From Aurantimonas aggregata (GTDB lineage Bacteria; Pseudomonadota; Alphaproteobacteria; Rhizobiales; Rhizobiaceae), in assembly GCF_010500835.1 (NCBI RefSeq), contig NZ_JAAAMJ010000001.1, forward strand, positions 496,001-560,000: a stretch of DNA of 64,000 nt, in the 5' to 3' direction. The position numbers and the translations under genes were made by a program. Below the pieces are notes generated by a model that saw only the letters and a program-made list of their open reading frames with translations, had not been told where the DNA came from and ran no database searches. Every line of letters begins with the position of its first letter. Position 1 is the stretch's first letter. This document shows, piece after piece, positions 16,866 through 29,304 of this stretch.

Positions 16866-17183
16866 TCAAAGTCCAAACAGCCGTTTCACGTCGTTGATCA
16901 CGCGGATCGCTTTCAGAACCGCCTGGATCGGCCGTGCCACCGGGGATTCCAGCGGCACCACCCGCAACAGGACGATCCGGTCGATCTGGTCGGACAGTGC
17001 ATAGGTAATCCGCAGCGACCGAAACGACCAATCCCATAGGGCGGGCGAATCCGGGCGCTGCTTGCCGATCACAGGATCGGACCGCAGGATACGCAACGCC
17101 TGCTCGTAGCGTTCTGCCTCCAGCCCGTAGAGCCCGCAATCGATCCGAAAACGCTCCGTCTCGCCGATTTCGACCTCGTACAT
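16866..17183 (-). CDS. RelE/HigB-like toxin of a type II toxin-antitoxin pair
   Basis: A 105-residue small protein with the features of the RelE/ParE toxin fold: an N-terminal helix pair (FRIDCGLYGLEAERYEQALR), then beta-strands WDWSFRSLRITYALS and DRIVLLRVVPLE, and a C-terminal stretch. The match to RelE toxins is moderate and rests mostly on size, strand pattern and the adjacent HTH gene. Starts at 17183, 17195 and 17204 are all possible and none has a strong ribosome-binding site. Its target (mRNA or gyrase) cannot be told. Confidence 0.65.
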   Translation of the reverse strand: MYEVEIGETERFRIDCGLYGLEAERYEQALRILRSDPVIGKQRPDSPALWDWSFRSLRITYALSDQIDRIVLLRVVPLESPVARPIQAVLKAIRVINDVKRLFGL

Positions 17184-17266
17184 CCACGGTCTCATATACG
17201 CCATTGGCGCAGCTGCGACAAGCGCCGCGCCGTCACGCTATCCCGCTGCACGGCGACGGAGAAACC

Positions 17267-18199
17267 TCACGCCCGCCCCTCGTCGAGAAACGCCGCGACC
17301 GGTGCCAGCGCCTCGGCAGGCGCCTCCTCGTGCGGAACGTGGCCGAGATCCGGCAGGACGACGAGCCGGCTGTCCGGCAGCGCCGCCTGGTAGTCGGCGG
17401 CGTTGGCGACGGGGATCATCGCATCCTTCTCGCCCCACACGAGCAGGGTCGGCGCGGAGATCGTCGCCAGCAACGGCGGCGGCTCGACGAGTTCCACCTG
17501 CCCCATCCGGGCGATCGTGGCGTCGCGGGCACCAGGCGCCAGCAGCAGGTCGTAATAGCGGTCGACCGTTTCTTCCGAGAGCCGTGACGGGTCGGCATAG
17601 GCCGGCACCAGGTTCATCCGCAGCATCGCCCGCGGCAGCACGTAGCGCATCAGCTGCACCATGGCCGGCACGTCGGGCCGCTTGCCGTATTCGAGCCCGT
17701 GGCTGGCGAAACCGTCCGGCGAGATCAGCACCAGCTTCTCCACCCGCTCCGGATGCGCCGCGGCAAACCGCCAGGCAAAGCGCCCGCCCATGGAGTTGCC
17801 GACCAGCGTCGCCTTGTCGATAGAGAGCCGGTCCATCAGCGCCCCCAACACGGCGAGCGTGCGCTCGTCAGTGTAGTCGCCGGTAGGATCAACGCCCGAG
17901 AGCCCCGTCCCCGGAATGTCGAAGCGCACGACGCGGTAGCGATCGCTCAGCGCCTTGGCCCAGGGCTCCCAGGTGTGCAGGCTCGAGCCGAAGCCGTGCA
18001 GCATGATCAGCGCCGGCGCCTCGCGCGGCCCGCTGTCGCGGACATGCAGCCACACGCCGTCCACCTCGACCATGTCTCCCGGCGCATCGAGATAGGCCGC
18101 CTCCAGTTCGGCGCGCGACCGCTCGGGCGTCCACAGCCAGTACAGGCCGAGTGCGAGCGCGGCGACGGCGATCAAAGCCAGGACGAGCGACAGCCGCAT
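17267..18199 (-). CDS. Alpha/beta hydrolase with N-terminal membrane anchor
   Basis: A 310-residue alpha/beta hydrolase. Residues 1-23 are a hydrophobic anchor or signal. The oxyanion region reads LHGFGSSLHTWEPW, the nucleophile elbow GNSMGG (Ser), the acid lies near LLVWGEKDAMIP, and the catalytic His is in DLGHVPHEE. This is the typical meta-cleavage/haloperoxidase-like subfamily. The ATG at 18199 has GGAGG 7 bases upstream. It is on the opposite strand to the VWA gene, with a 103-base divergent gap between them. The substrate is unknown. Confidence 0.88.
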   Translation of the reverse strand: MRLSLVLALIAVAALALGLYWLWTPERSRAELEAAYLDAPGDMVEVDGVWLHVRDSGPREAPALIMLHGFGSSLHTWEPWAKALSDRYRVVRFDIPGTGLSGVDPTGDYTDERTLAVLGALMDRLSIDKATLVGNSMGGRFAWRFAAAHPERVEKLVLISPDGFASHGLEYGKRPDVPAMVQLMRYVLPRAMLRMNLVPAYADPSRLSEETVDRYYDLLLAPGARDATIARMGQVELVEPPPLLATISAPTLLVWGEKDAMIPVANAADYQAALPDSRLVVLPDLGHVPHEEAPAEALAPVAAFLDEGRA

Positions 18200-18302
18200 G
18201 AAACATCCTCCAGGGCCCCATGTGGCCGGTTGCGCCGGCGCCTGGCAAGCCTGCGGGCGCTTCGCCGATGACACGACCCGCTGCCTGCCCTAGGCTTGGC
18301 TT

Positions 18303-19493
18303 ATGTTCCTGACCCTCTTCCTCAAGCTCAAGGCCGCCGGCGTGCCGGTCACGCTGCGCGAGCATCTGCTGCTGCTCGACGCGATGCGCGCCGATCTCGT
18401 CGGCTTCGACGTCGAGGGCTTCTACTACCTGGCACGCGCCACGCTGGTGAAGGACGAGCGCTTCATCGACCGCTTCGACCAGGTCTTCGCCGAAGTCTTC
18501 AAGGGCGTCGAATCCGTTGCCGCGGCGGGTGACGCCGGCCTCGATCCCCGCGAACTGCCGGCGGAATGGCTGCGGCGCCTCGCCGAGAAGCACCTCACCG
18601 ACGAGGAGAAACAGCTGGTCGAAAGCCTCGGCGGCTTCGACAGGCTGATGGAGACGCTGAAGCAGCGCCTGGAAGAGCAGAAGGGCCGCCACCAGGGCGG
18701 CTCCAAATGGATCGGCACCGGCGGCACCTCGCCCTTCGGCGCCTATGGCTACAACCCCGAAGGCGTGCGCATCGGCCAGGCCGAGAGCCGGCACCGGCGC
18801 GCCGTCAAGGTCTGGGACCGGCGGGAGTTCCGCGATCTCGACGATGGCGTCGAGCTCGGCACCCGCAACATCAAGATCGCGCTAAAGCGGCTCAGGCGCT
18901 GGGTCCGCGACGGCGCCGAGCAGGAATTCGACCTCTCCGGCACGATCCGCGCCACGGCCGAGCACGGATATCTCGACGTCAAGACCCGCCCGGAACGGCG
19001 CAATGCGGTGAAGGTCCTGCTCTTCCTCGACGTCGGCGGGTCGATGGACGACCACGTCCGGGTCGTCGAGGAGCTGTTCTCGGCGGCGCGGTCGGAGCTC
19101 AAGCACCTCGAGTTCTTCTACTTCCACAACTGCCCCTATGAGCGGCTGTGGAAGGACAATCGCCGCCGCCATGCCGAGACGATTGCGACCCAGGACGTGA
19201 TCAACCGCTTCGGCCCGGACTACCGCGCGGTGTTCGTCGGCGATGCGTCGATGAGCCCCTACGAGATCGTGATGCCCGGCGGCTCGGTCGAGCACTGGAA
19301 CGCCGAACCGGGATCGGTCTGGCTGTCGCGTTTTTCCCGCCAGTGGCCGCGCATGGCGTGGCTGAACCCGGTGCCGCGGGCGCAATGGGACTGGACGCAG
19401 TCCATCGCGATGATCCGCGAGGCGACCGACGACCGCATGTATCCCATGACGCTCCAGGGCATCGAGGCGGCGACGCGCACGCTCTCGCGTTAG
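18303..19493 (+). CDS. VWA domain (CoxE-like) protein, probable MoxR partner
   Basis: A 396-residue cytosolic protein. The N-terminal half is helical and charged. The C-terminal half is a von Willebrand factor A-like domain with a MIDAS motif at Asp243 (DVGGSMDD; consensus DxGxS). Such proteins pair with MoxR ATPases, usually from the next gene. Here the nearest moxR ends 3.7 kb upstream on the same strand. The start ATG at 18303 lacks a strong ribosome-binding site. A role in complex maturation or metal insertion is inferred from the family. Confidence 0.88.
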   Translation: MFLTLFLKLKAAGVPVTLREHLLLLDAMRADLVGFDVEGFYYLARATLVKDERFIDRFDQVFAEVFKGVESVAAAGDAGLDPRELPAEWLRRLAEKHLTDEEKQLVESLGGFDRLMETLKQRLEEQKGRHQGGSKWIGTGGTSPFGAYGYNPEGVRIGQAESRHRRAVKVWDRREFRDLDDGVELGTRNIKIALKRLRRWVRDGAEQEFDLSGTIRATAEHGYLDVKTRPERRNAVKVLLFLDVGGSMDDHVRVVEELFSAARSELKHLEFFYFHNCPYERLWKDNRRRHAETIATQDVINRFGPDYRAVFVGDASMSPYEIVMPGGSVEHWNAEPGSVWLSRFSRQWPRMAWLNPVPRAQWDWTQSIAMIREATDDRMYPMTLQGIEAATRTLSR

Positions 19494-19583
19494 GCGTCTC
19501 TTGTGATTATTCACCCGAGCCGTGGCGCCTACCGCCGGCCCTTCCCATATGTCCTCCTAACGACAACCTGACGGATCCCCTTG

Positions 19584-20603
19584 ATGCCCAGCCGCCTGCG
19601 CTTCGGCGCCCTTTTTGCCAGTCTCTTCCTCGTCTTCTCCTTCGTCGCCGTCGACTTTGCCGACGCGCGGCGCGGCGGCAGCTTCGGCAGCCGCGGCGGG
19701 CGGACGTTCCAGAGCGCTCCGGCGACGCAGACCGCGCCGAACGTCACCGCGCCGGTCAACCGCACGATGACCCAGCCTTCCGCTGCCCAGCCGGGCGCCG
19801 CCGCCGGCCAGGCTGGTGCGCAGGCACGGCGTCCGGGCATGTTCGGCGGTCTTGGCGGCGGCCTGCTCGGCGGCCTCATGCTCGGCGGGCTGTTCGGCAT
19901 GCTGCTGGGAACCGGCTTTGGCGGCATGGGCGGCTTCCTGGCGCTGCTCGTCCAGGCATTGCTGATCGGCCTCGGCGCCATGCTGCTGATCCGGCTGTTC
20001 CGCGGCCGTTCGGCGCCGACCCCGGCCCGAGCTTCCTCCGGCAATCGCAACGAGCGCCGCGCCTATGACGACGCGCCGCCGGCCGCCGGCGCGGGCAGCT
20101 TCCGCATCCCATCGATCGGCTCGGGCGCCGGCGCCGGCGCAGCTGCCGGTGCCGCAGGCCCCAGCGCAGCGGCCGCGCCCGTGGCCAGCGGCTCGGACGA
20201 GATCGGCATCACCGATCAGGATCTCGAGACCTTCGAGCAGCGCCTCGTCGCCGTGCAGGCTGCCTTCTCCCGCGAGGACTACGCGGCACTGCGCCAGCTG
20301 ACGACGCCGGAGGTGATGTCCTATCTCGCCGAGGAACTGTCGGACAACGCCACGTCGGGCCGCAAGAACGACGTGCTCGACGTCAAGCTCGAGCAGGGTG
20401 ATCTCGCCGAGGCATGGCGCGAAGGCCCGAGCGACTATGCCAGCGTCGCCATGCGCTTCTCGTGCATCGACGTGATGCGTGATCGCACGACCGGCGAAAT
20501 CGTCGAAGGCGATCCCGAAGCGCCGACCGAGGCCACCGAGCTGTGGACCTTCGTGCGCCAGCGCGGCGGCGACTGGAAGCTTTCGGCAATCCAGGAAGCC
20601 TGA
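19584..20603 (+). CDS. Tim44-like domain membrane protein
   Basis: A 339-residue protein with a signal or first membrane helix (about 8-27), a Gly/Ala-rich low-complexity region, hydrophobic Gly/Leu/Met-rich segments (about 90-140), a second low-complexity linker, and a C-terminal Tim44-like domain of about 130 residues (DLETFEQRLVAVQAAF..., ELWTFVRQRGGDWKLSAIQ). The bacterial family is membrane-anchored and poorly characterised. The ATG at 19584 is directly preceded by an in-frame TTG that could also serve. It is monocistronic, downstream of the VWA gene. Confidence 0.88.
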   Translation: MPSRLRFGALFASLFLVFSFVAVDFADARRGGSFGSRGGRTFQSAPATQTAPNVTAPVNRTMTQPSAAQPGAAAGQAGAQARRPGMFGGLGGGLLGGLMLGGLFGMLLGTGFGGMGGFLALLVQALLIGLGAMLLIRLFRGRSAPTPARASSGNRNERRAYDDAPPAAGAGSFRIPSIGSGAGAGAAAGAAGPSAAAAPVASGSDEIGITDQDLETFEQRLVAVQAAFSREDYAALRQLTTPEVMSYLAEELSDNATSGRKNDVLDVKLEQGDLAEAWREGPSDYASVAMRFSCIDVMRDRTTGEIVEGDPEAPTEATELWTFVRQRGGDWKLSAIQEA

Positions 20604-20640
20604 GCTTCAGCGGCGGGACGCTACGGCTTCCCGCCGCGTT

Positions 20641-20937
20641 TCAGAACCCCGCGGCCCGGGCCAGCGCCACCATGGTCGTGCCGATCGCCACGGTGGCAAT
20701 CAGTGGCAGGCGCAGCGACAGCGCGACGCAGATGACGATCGCCACGCGCTCCGGCCAGTCGCCCGCCACCAGCACGGGCGTCACGATCGTCGTCAGCACG
20801 GCGGCCGGCACCGCGTTCAGCGCCGCGTCGAGGCGCGGCGGAATCCGCCCGAAGCGGGCCAGCAGCAGATGCCCGCCGGCCCGCGTCAGGTAGGTCAGGG
20901 CGCCGGCCAGAACGATAATCAGCCAGATCTCAGTCAT
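20641..20937 (-). CDS. azlD: AzlD-type branched-chain amino acid exporter subunit
   Basis: A 98-residue membrane protein with three to four hydrophobic segments (LIIVLAGALTYLTRAGG, PAAVLTTIVTPVLVAG, IVICVALSL, IATVAIGTTMVAL). It contains the LTRAGG stretch typical of AzlD. It works with AzlC as a small two-component exporter for branched-chain amino acids. The start ATG overlaps the end of azlC by eight bases. Confidence 0.88.
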   Translation of the reverse strand: MTEIWLIIVLAGALTYLTRAGGHLLLARFGRIPPRLDAALNAVPAAVLTTIVTPVLVAGDWPERVAIVICVALSLRLPLIATVAIGTTMVALARAAGF

Positions 20938-21643
20938 CGCCGTCCGCCATCTCGGCCCGCCGCTTCGGCGGCGCGATCGCCGCGACCAGAACGCCGGCAA
21001 GCCCGCCGATCGTGACGTGCCAGGGCGGGCCGAGCGTCGCGAAGACGATAAGTGAAACCGCGGCGCTGCTCAGCGCCACGAGATAGAAGGCGCTGCGGCC
21101 ACGGAAGGTCATCAGCAGCGCCAGGAAATACACCGGCAGGACGAAATCCAGCCCGTATTTCTCCGAATCCCCGATCATCGAGCCGAACACCGCGCCGATC
21201 AGCGTCGAGCCGATCCACACGAGGTAGAGCAGGATCCCGTAGGCGAAGTAGAACGTCTTGGTCAGCGGCCGCTGCAGCACCCGCGCCTCGGCTGCCCCGA
21301 ACATCGGATCGGTGAGCAGGAAGAACGCCGCAGCCTTTTCCAGCGGGCTGAACCGGGTGAGATGCCGGCCGACAGATGCCGAATAGAGCACGTGGCGGAA
21401 GTTCAGCGCGACCACCGTCAGCAGCACCGACCAGATCGGCGCGGCGACACCGATCATCTGCAGCGCGGCGAGCTGCGAGGCCCCGGCATAGACCGCGATC
21501 GAAAAGCCCATCGCCTGCCAGAGCGTCAGGCCTTCGGCGACCGCGACCGCACCGTAGACCATGCCGAAAGGCATCACCGCCAGCATGACCGGCAGCAGCT
21601 GGCGCAGAGCGGCGCGGATCTCCAGGCGGGTGGATTGGGTCAA
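20930..21643 (-). CDS. azlC: AzlC-type branched-chain amino acid exporter subunit
   Basis: A 237-residue membrane protein with about five to seven helices. Family marks are ALRQLLPVMLAVMPFGMVYGA at the N-terminus, MGFSIAVYAGASQLAAL, LNFRHVLYSAS, and FFLLTDPMFG. No ATG occurs in the expected place. The TTG at 21643 gives an N-terminus of the right length and is my choice, though its ribosome-binding site is weak. The ATG at the PVMLAVM position would cut the first helix. AzlD follows with an eight-base overlap. Confidence 0.85.
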   Translation of the reverse strand: MTQSTRLEIRAALRQLLPVMLAVMPFGMVYGAVAVAEGLTLWQAMGFSIAVYAGASQLAALQMIGVAAPIWSVLLTVVALNFRHVLYSASVGRHLTRFSPLEKAAAFFLLTDPMFGAAEARVLQRPLTKTFYFAYGILLYLVWIGSTLIGAVFGSMIGDSEKYGLDFVLPVYFLALLMTFRGRSAFYLVALSSAAVSLIVFATLGPPWHVTIGGLAGVLVAAIAPPKRRAEMADGDD

Positions 21644-21765
21644 GCGGACACTCGGCTGGGATCGATGCGGCGGGAGAGCCGGCTGGCGGCCCGAGAGGCG
21701 GATTACGCCCGGCGCCCGGCAGAGGCAAGCGGAAGCTTGGGCCTGCCGGACAGCCGACGATGGCG

Positions 21766-22317
21766 CTAGAGCGCGCCTTCGACGACCGTGCGCTGGAACT
21801 CGGCGAGGGCCACCGCCCAGCGATCGAAGGCATCGACCAGCTGCGGCCGCGTCAGTCCGCCGACCAGCGACAGGTTCAGCTCGATCACCGGCAGGCCGTC
21901 CTCGCCTAGATAGGCCTTGTTGAACGGCTGCATGCGGTTCCAGTCGTTGATGACAGCAAGCTCGACCCCTGGCGTGTCCCAGATGGCGTAGAAATCCAGC
22001 ACCTTGCAGTCGCGGTTGGCGGCGCATTCGAGGAAGAACAGCTGATAGCCGATGCCGTTCATCTGGCCGACGATGACCGGATCGCCGTTCTGCGCCGTGG
22101 TCTCCTCCGCCTCGCCGTAACCGCGGGCGATCTCGGCGACGGCCGCGACGTCGTTGGCCGCGATGATCGGCGTCGCCAGCGCCTGGGCCGGGGTCGTGAC
22201 GCCCGGCGCGAGGGGTGTCTCCACGGTCTGCGCCGCCAGCGCGACCCCACCGGGAGCCGTGAGCATAAGCAGCGTGAAGAGGCCGGTGCGCAGGCAGCGC
22301 GGCGGACTGAAGGACAT
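21766..22317 (-). CDS. Secreted YbjN domain protein
   Basis: A 183-residue protein with a signal peptide (about 1-29, ending in ALA) and a YbjN-like domain. The domain shows GYGEAEETT, a Cys pair (LECAANRDCKVLDFYAIW) and VINDWNRMQPFNKAYLGEDG, which is a typical YbjN core. In E. coli YbjN affects stress and motility phenotypes, but its biochemical role is unclear. It is transcribed towards azlCD with a gap of about 120 bases. Whether they share a transcript is uncertain. Confidence 0.8.
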   Translation of the reverse strand: MSFSPPRCLRTGLFTLLMLTAPGGVALAAQTVETPLAPGVTTPAQALATPIIAANDVAAVAEIARGYGEAEETTAQNGDPVIVGQMNGIGYQLFFLECAANRDCKVLDFYAIWDTPGVELAVINDWNRMQPFNKAYLGEDGLPVIELNLSLVGGLTRPQLVDAFDRWAVALAEFQRTVVEGAL

Positions 22318-22542
22318 GAGCGATTCCCGTTCGTAGAAAGCCAATCTCCGCTTCCCCCGACTCTGCCGCAACCCGTCATCGCGCCTTATCAACGAGTTCT
22401 CCCGTCACCGTGGCCCGGCTGCCATGCGGCAGCGGCCGCCGATCGGACTCCGATCTGGTCATCCCGCAGCAGCCGCCGCAGGGTTTGCAAGCCGGCCCGA
22501 AACCGCTAGCAGAAGCCCGGCACCAAGATTTCGGAGAGACGC

Positions 22543-23651
<1,109 letters not shown>

Positions 23652-23652
<1 letters not shown>

Positions 23653-24491
23653 TGGAGACCGTCTCGACGGCGAAAGCCTTCGGCGGCACGCAGGGCGTCT
23701 ATCGCGATGCGTCCGCCGCCACCGGCACCGACATGACCTTCGCGGTCTACGTGCCGGATCATGCACCGGGCGCGAAGCTGCCGGTGGTCTGGTATCTCTC
23801 GGGCCTCACCTGCACCCATGCCAACGTCATGGACAAGGGCGAGTACCGGCGCGCCTGCGCCGAGCTCGGCCTGATCTTCGTCGCGCCGGACACCAGCCCG
23901 CGCGGCGACGGCGTGCCGGACGATGCGGAAGCCGCCTATGATTTCGGCCTCGGCGCCGGCTTCTATGTCGACGCGACGCAGGAGCCTTTCGCGAAAAACT
24001 ACCGCATGTGGTCCTACGTCACCGAGGAACTGCCGGCGCTCCTCGCCGCGGAGTTTCCGGTGGATACGGCGCGCCAGTCGATCCTCGGCCATTCCATGGG
24101 CGGCCACGGCGCGCTGACCATCGGGCTGACCTATCCGGACCGCTACAAGGCCGTCTCGGCCTTCGCTCCGATCGTCGCACCGAGCGAAGTGCCCTGGGGC
24201 CAGAAGGCCCTCCCCGGCTATCTCGGCGAGGACCGCGCGGCCTGGCGCAAGCACGACGCGGTGGCGCTGATCGAGGACGGCGCGCGGGTCGCCGACCTTC
24301 TGGTCGACCAGGGCGAGGCGGACAATTTCCTCGCCGCGCAGCTGCAGCCGGAACGCCTCGAAAAGGCCTGCAGCGATGCCGGCATCAAGCTGACGCTGCG
24401 CCGCCAGCCGGGCTACGACCACAGTTACTTCTTCATCTCGACCTTCATGGCCGACCATCTCGGCTGGCACGCCGAGCGGCTGCGGAAGTAG
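23652..24491 (+). CDS. fghA: S-formylglutathione hydrolase
   Basis: A 279-residue serine esterase (esterase D type) that releases formate and glutathione from S-formylglutathione. Conserved stretches are YLSGLTCTHANVMDKG, DTSPRGDGVPDD, the nucleophile ILGHSMGGHGAL, the acid in DQGEADNFL and the His in YDHSYFFI. The start ATG shares one base with the frmA stop (TGATG), so the pair is translationally coupled. The end of the gene is followed by about 147 bases without a clear terminator. Confidence 0.95.
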
Positions 24492-24638
24492 CTTTCAATG
24501 GCGGCCGCGGGCAATTGCGGCTGCCACCTCCGTGCGACCGTCTGGCCTTTGCCTGGAGTCGTAGCTGGCAAGCGAATACCGGAACCATCCGGGATGCAGC
24601 CTGTTTCGGAGTCCCCTGAACGAGGCGCTCCTCTCCCC

Positions 24639-25397
24639 ATGCCCAGTACCCATAGCGTCAACGACGACATCACCGCGTCCCCGCCCGAGGCCGACCCGCT
24701 CGAAGCCGAGCTGCGCAGCTTCATCATGGACCAGGGCTTTCCCTGCGTCGGGGCGAAGTCGGCGCTGCAGCGCGGCCGCATGACGATCCACACGGCCCGC
24801 AGCATCGACAGTGCCTGGAACGACGTCGAGATCCAGGACCGGCTGATGAACTTCGCCTGGGAATACAGCCAGGAGCCGATGCTGTTCACCAGCTTCGCGG
24901 TGATCTTCGAGGGCCCGTACGACCTGACCGAGGAAGCATTCGAGCAGAGCCTGTGGACGCGCATCCAGTCGCTTGCCGACAAGGATGCCTGGCGCGGCCA
25001 GAAGCATGATCCGCGCGTCAGTTCCGACCCGGCCGACCAGCATTTCTCGCTGAGCTTCGGCGGCGAGGCCTTCTTCGTCGTCGGCCTGCATCCCAAGGCC
25101 AGCCGGCCGGCGCGGCGCTTCGCCCACCCCACGATGGTGTTCAACCTGCACAACCAGTTCGAGATGCTGCGCGAGGCGAACCGTTACGAGAAGCTCCGCG
25201 AGGCGATCATCGACCGTGACGTGAAGCTCGCTGGCGAGCCCAACCCGATGCTGGCCCGCCACGGCACGATCTCCGAGGCGCGCCAGTATAGCGGCCGTGC
25301 CGTCGGCCCCGAATGGACCTGCCCGTTCTCCCGCAAGCAGGAGACGGTCCTGCCCGTCGCCAACGAGGAAACCCCAGACGTCAGGCGCGCATCGTGA
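24639..25397 (+). CDS. GntA/YqcI-YcgG family haem-dependent N-hydroxylase-like protein
   Basis: A 252-residue protein of the YqcI/YcgG family. Visible family blocks are FPCVGAKSALQRGR (34-47), HFSLSFGGEAFFVVGLHP (about 140), FNLHNQFEMLR, the run NPMLARHGTISEARQYSGR, and WTCPF near the C-terminus. One characterised relative, GntA of guanitoxin biosynthesis, is a haem enzyme that hydroxylates a guanidino nitrogen. Most of the family is uncharacterised, so a guanidine-type substrate is an inference. No signal peptide. The ATG at 24639 was chosen from family length. The stop overlaps the GTG start of the DUF1989 gene by four bases (GTGA), so the two are coupled. Confidence 0.8.
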   Translation: MPSTHSVNDDITASPPEADPLEAELRSFIMDQGFPCVGAKSALQRGRMTIHTARSIDSAWNDVEIQDRLMNFAWEYSQEPMLFTSFAVIFEGPYDLTEEAFEQSLWTRIQSLADKDAWRGQKHDPRVSSDPADQHFSLSFGGEAFFVVGLHPKASRPARRFAHPTMVFNLHNQFEMLREANRYEKLREAIIDRDVKLAGEPNPMLARHGTISEARQYSGRAVGPEWTCPFSRKQETVLPVANEETPDVRRAS

Positions 25398-26023
25398 GCG
25401 ACAACGGACGCAGCCGGCACATCGCGCCCCGCAGCGGCACCGCCTTCGAGCTGAAGGCCGGCGAGGAGCTGATCGTCATCGATCCCGAAGGCGGCCAGGT
25501 TGCCGATCTGCTCGCGGTCTCGCTTGACGACATAAAAGAGATGCTGTCCTCCGGCCGGACGCTCGACTACGCCGAGCGTATTTACCTCACCACCGGCGAC
25601 AAGCTCTATTCCAACCGCTCGAACGTCATGCTGGAGATCGTCGAGGACACGGTCGGCCGCCACGACTTCCTGCTGACGCCGTGCAGCGAAGCGACATTCC
25701 GTCTCTGCTACGAGAACGAGCCGCCGCACCAGGGCTGCCACGGCAATCTCGCTGCGGCCCTTGCGCCGTATGGCGTGACCGCCGACGCCATTCCGGTCGC
25801 CTTCAACTGCTTCATGAACGTGCCCGTCGACGGCAAGACCGGCCGCTTCAAGGTGTTGCCGCCGCTCAGCAAGGCCGGCGATCACATCGCCTTCCGGGCC
25901 GAGATGGACCTCGTTATCGGCCTCACCGCCTGTTCGGCCCCCGCCAGCAACGGCGGCAGCTTCAAGCCGATCCACTACCGGATCGTCGCGAAGGAAGAGG
26001 CACGGGTCGCCTCGGCCGGATAA
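25394..26023 (+). CDS. DUF1989 (urea carboxylase-associated / guanidine-related) protein
   Basis: A 209-residue cytosolic protein of the DUF1989 family. Family features are GQVADLLAVSLDD, DYAERIYLTTGDKLYSNRSNVML, TPCSEATFRLCYEN, HQGCHGNL and FNCFMNVPVD; cysteines and histidines in these blocks may bind metal. Known members include the two subunits of carboxyguanidine deiminase in guanidine degradation, and many others are unassigned. The GTG at 25394 is the start, because it overlaps the stop of the upstream gene as GTGA and gives the family's usual N-terminus. There is no urea or guanidine carboxylase gene in the window. Confidence 0.85.
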   Translation: MSDNGRSRHIAPRSGTAFELKAGEELIVIDPEGGQVADLLAVSLDDIKEMLSSGRTLDYAERIYLTTGDKLYSNRSNVMLEIVEDTVGRHDFLLTPCSEATFRLCYENEPPHQGCHGNLAAALAPYGVTADAIPVAFNCFMNVPVDGKTGRFKVLPPLSKAGDHIAFRAEMDLVIGLTACSAPASNGGSFKPIHYRIVAKEEARVASAG

Positions 26024-26041
26024 TCGGACGGCGACGGCGGC

Positions 26042-29292
<3,251 letters not shown>

Positions 29293-29304
29293 CGCCCCGC
29301 CTCC

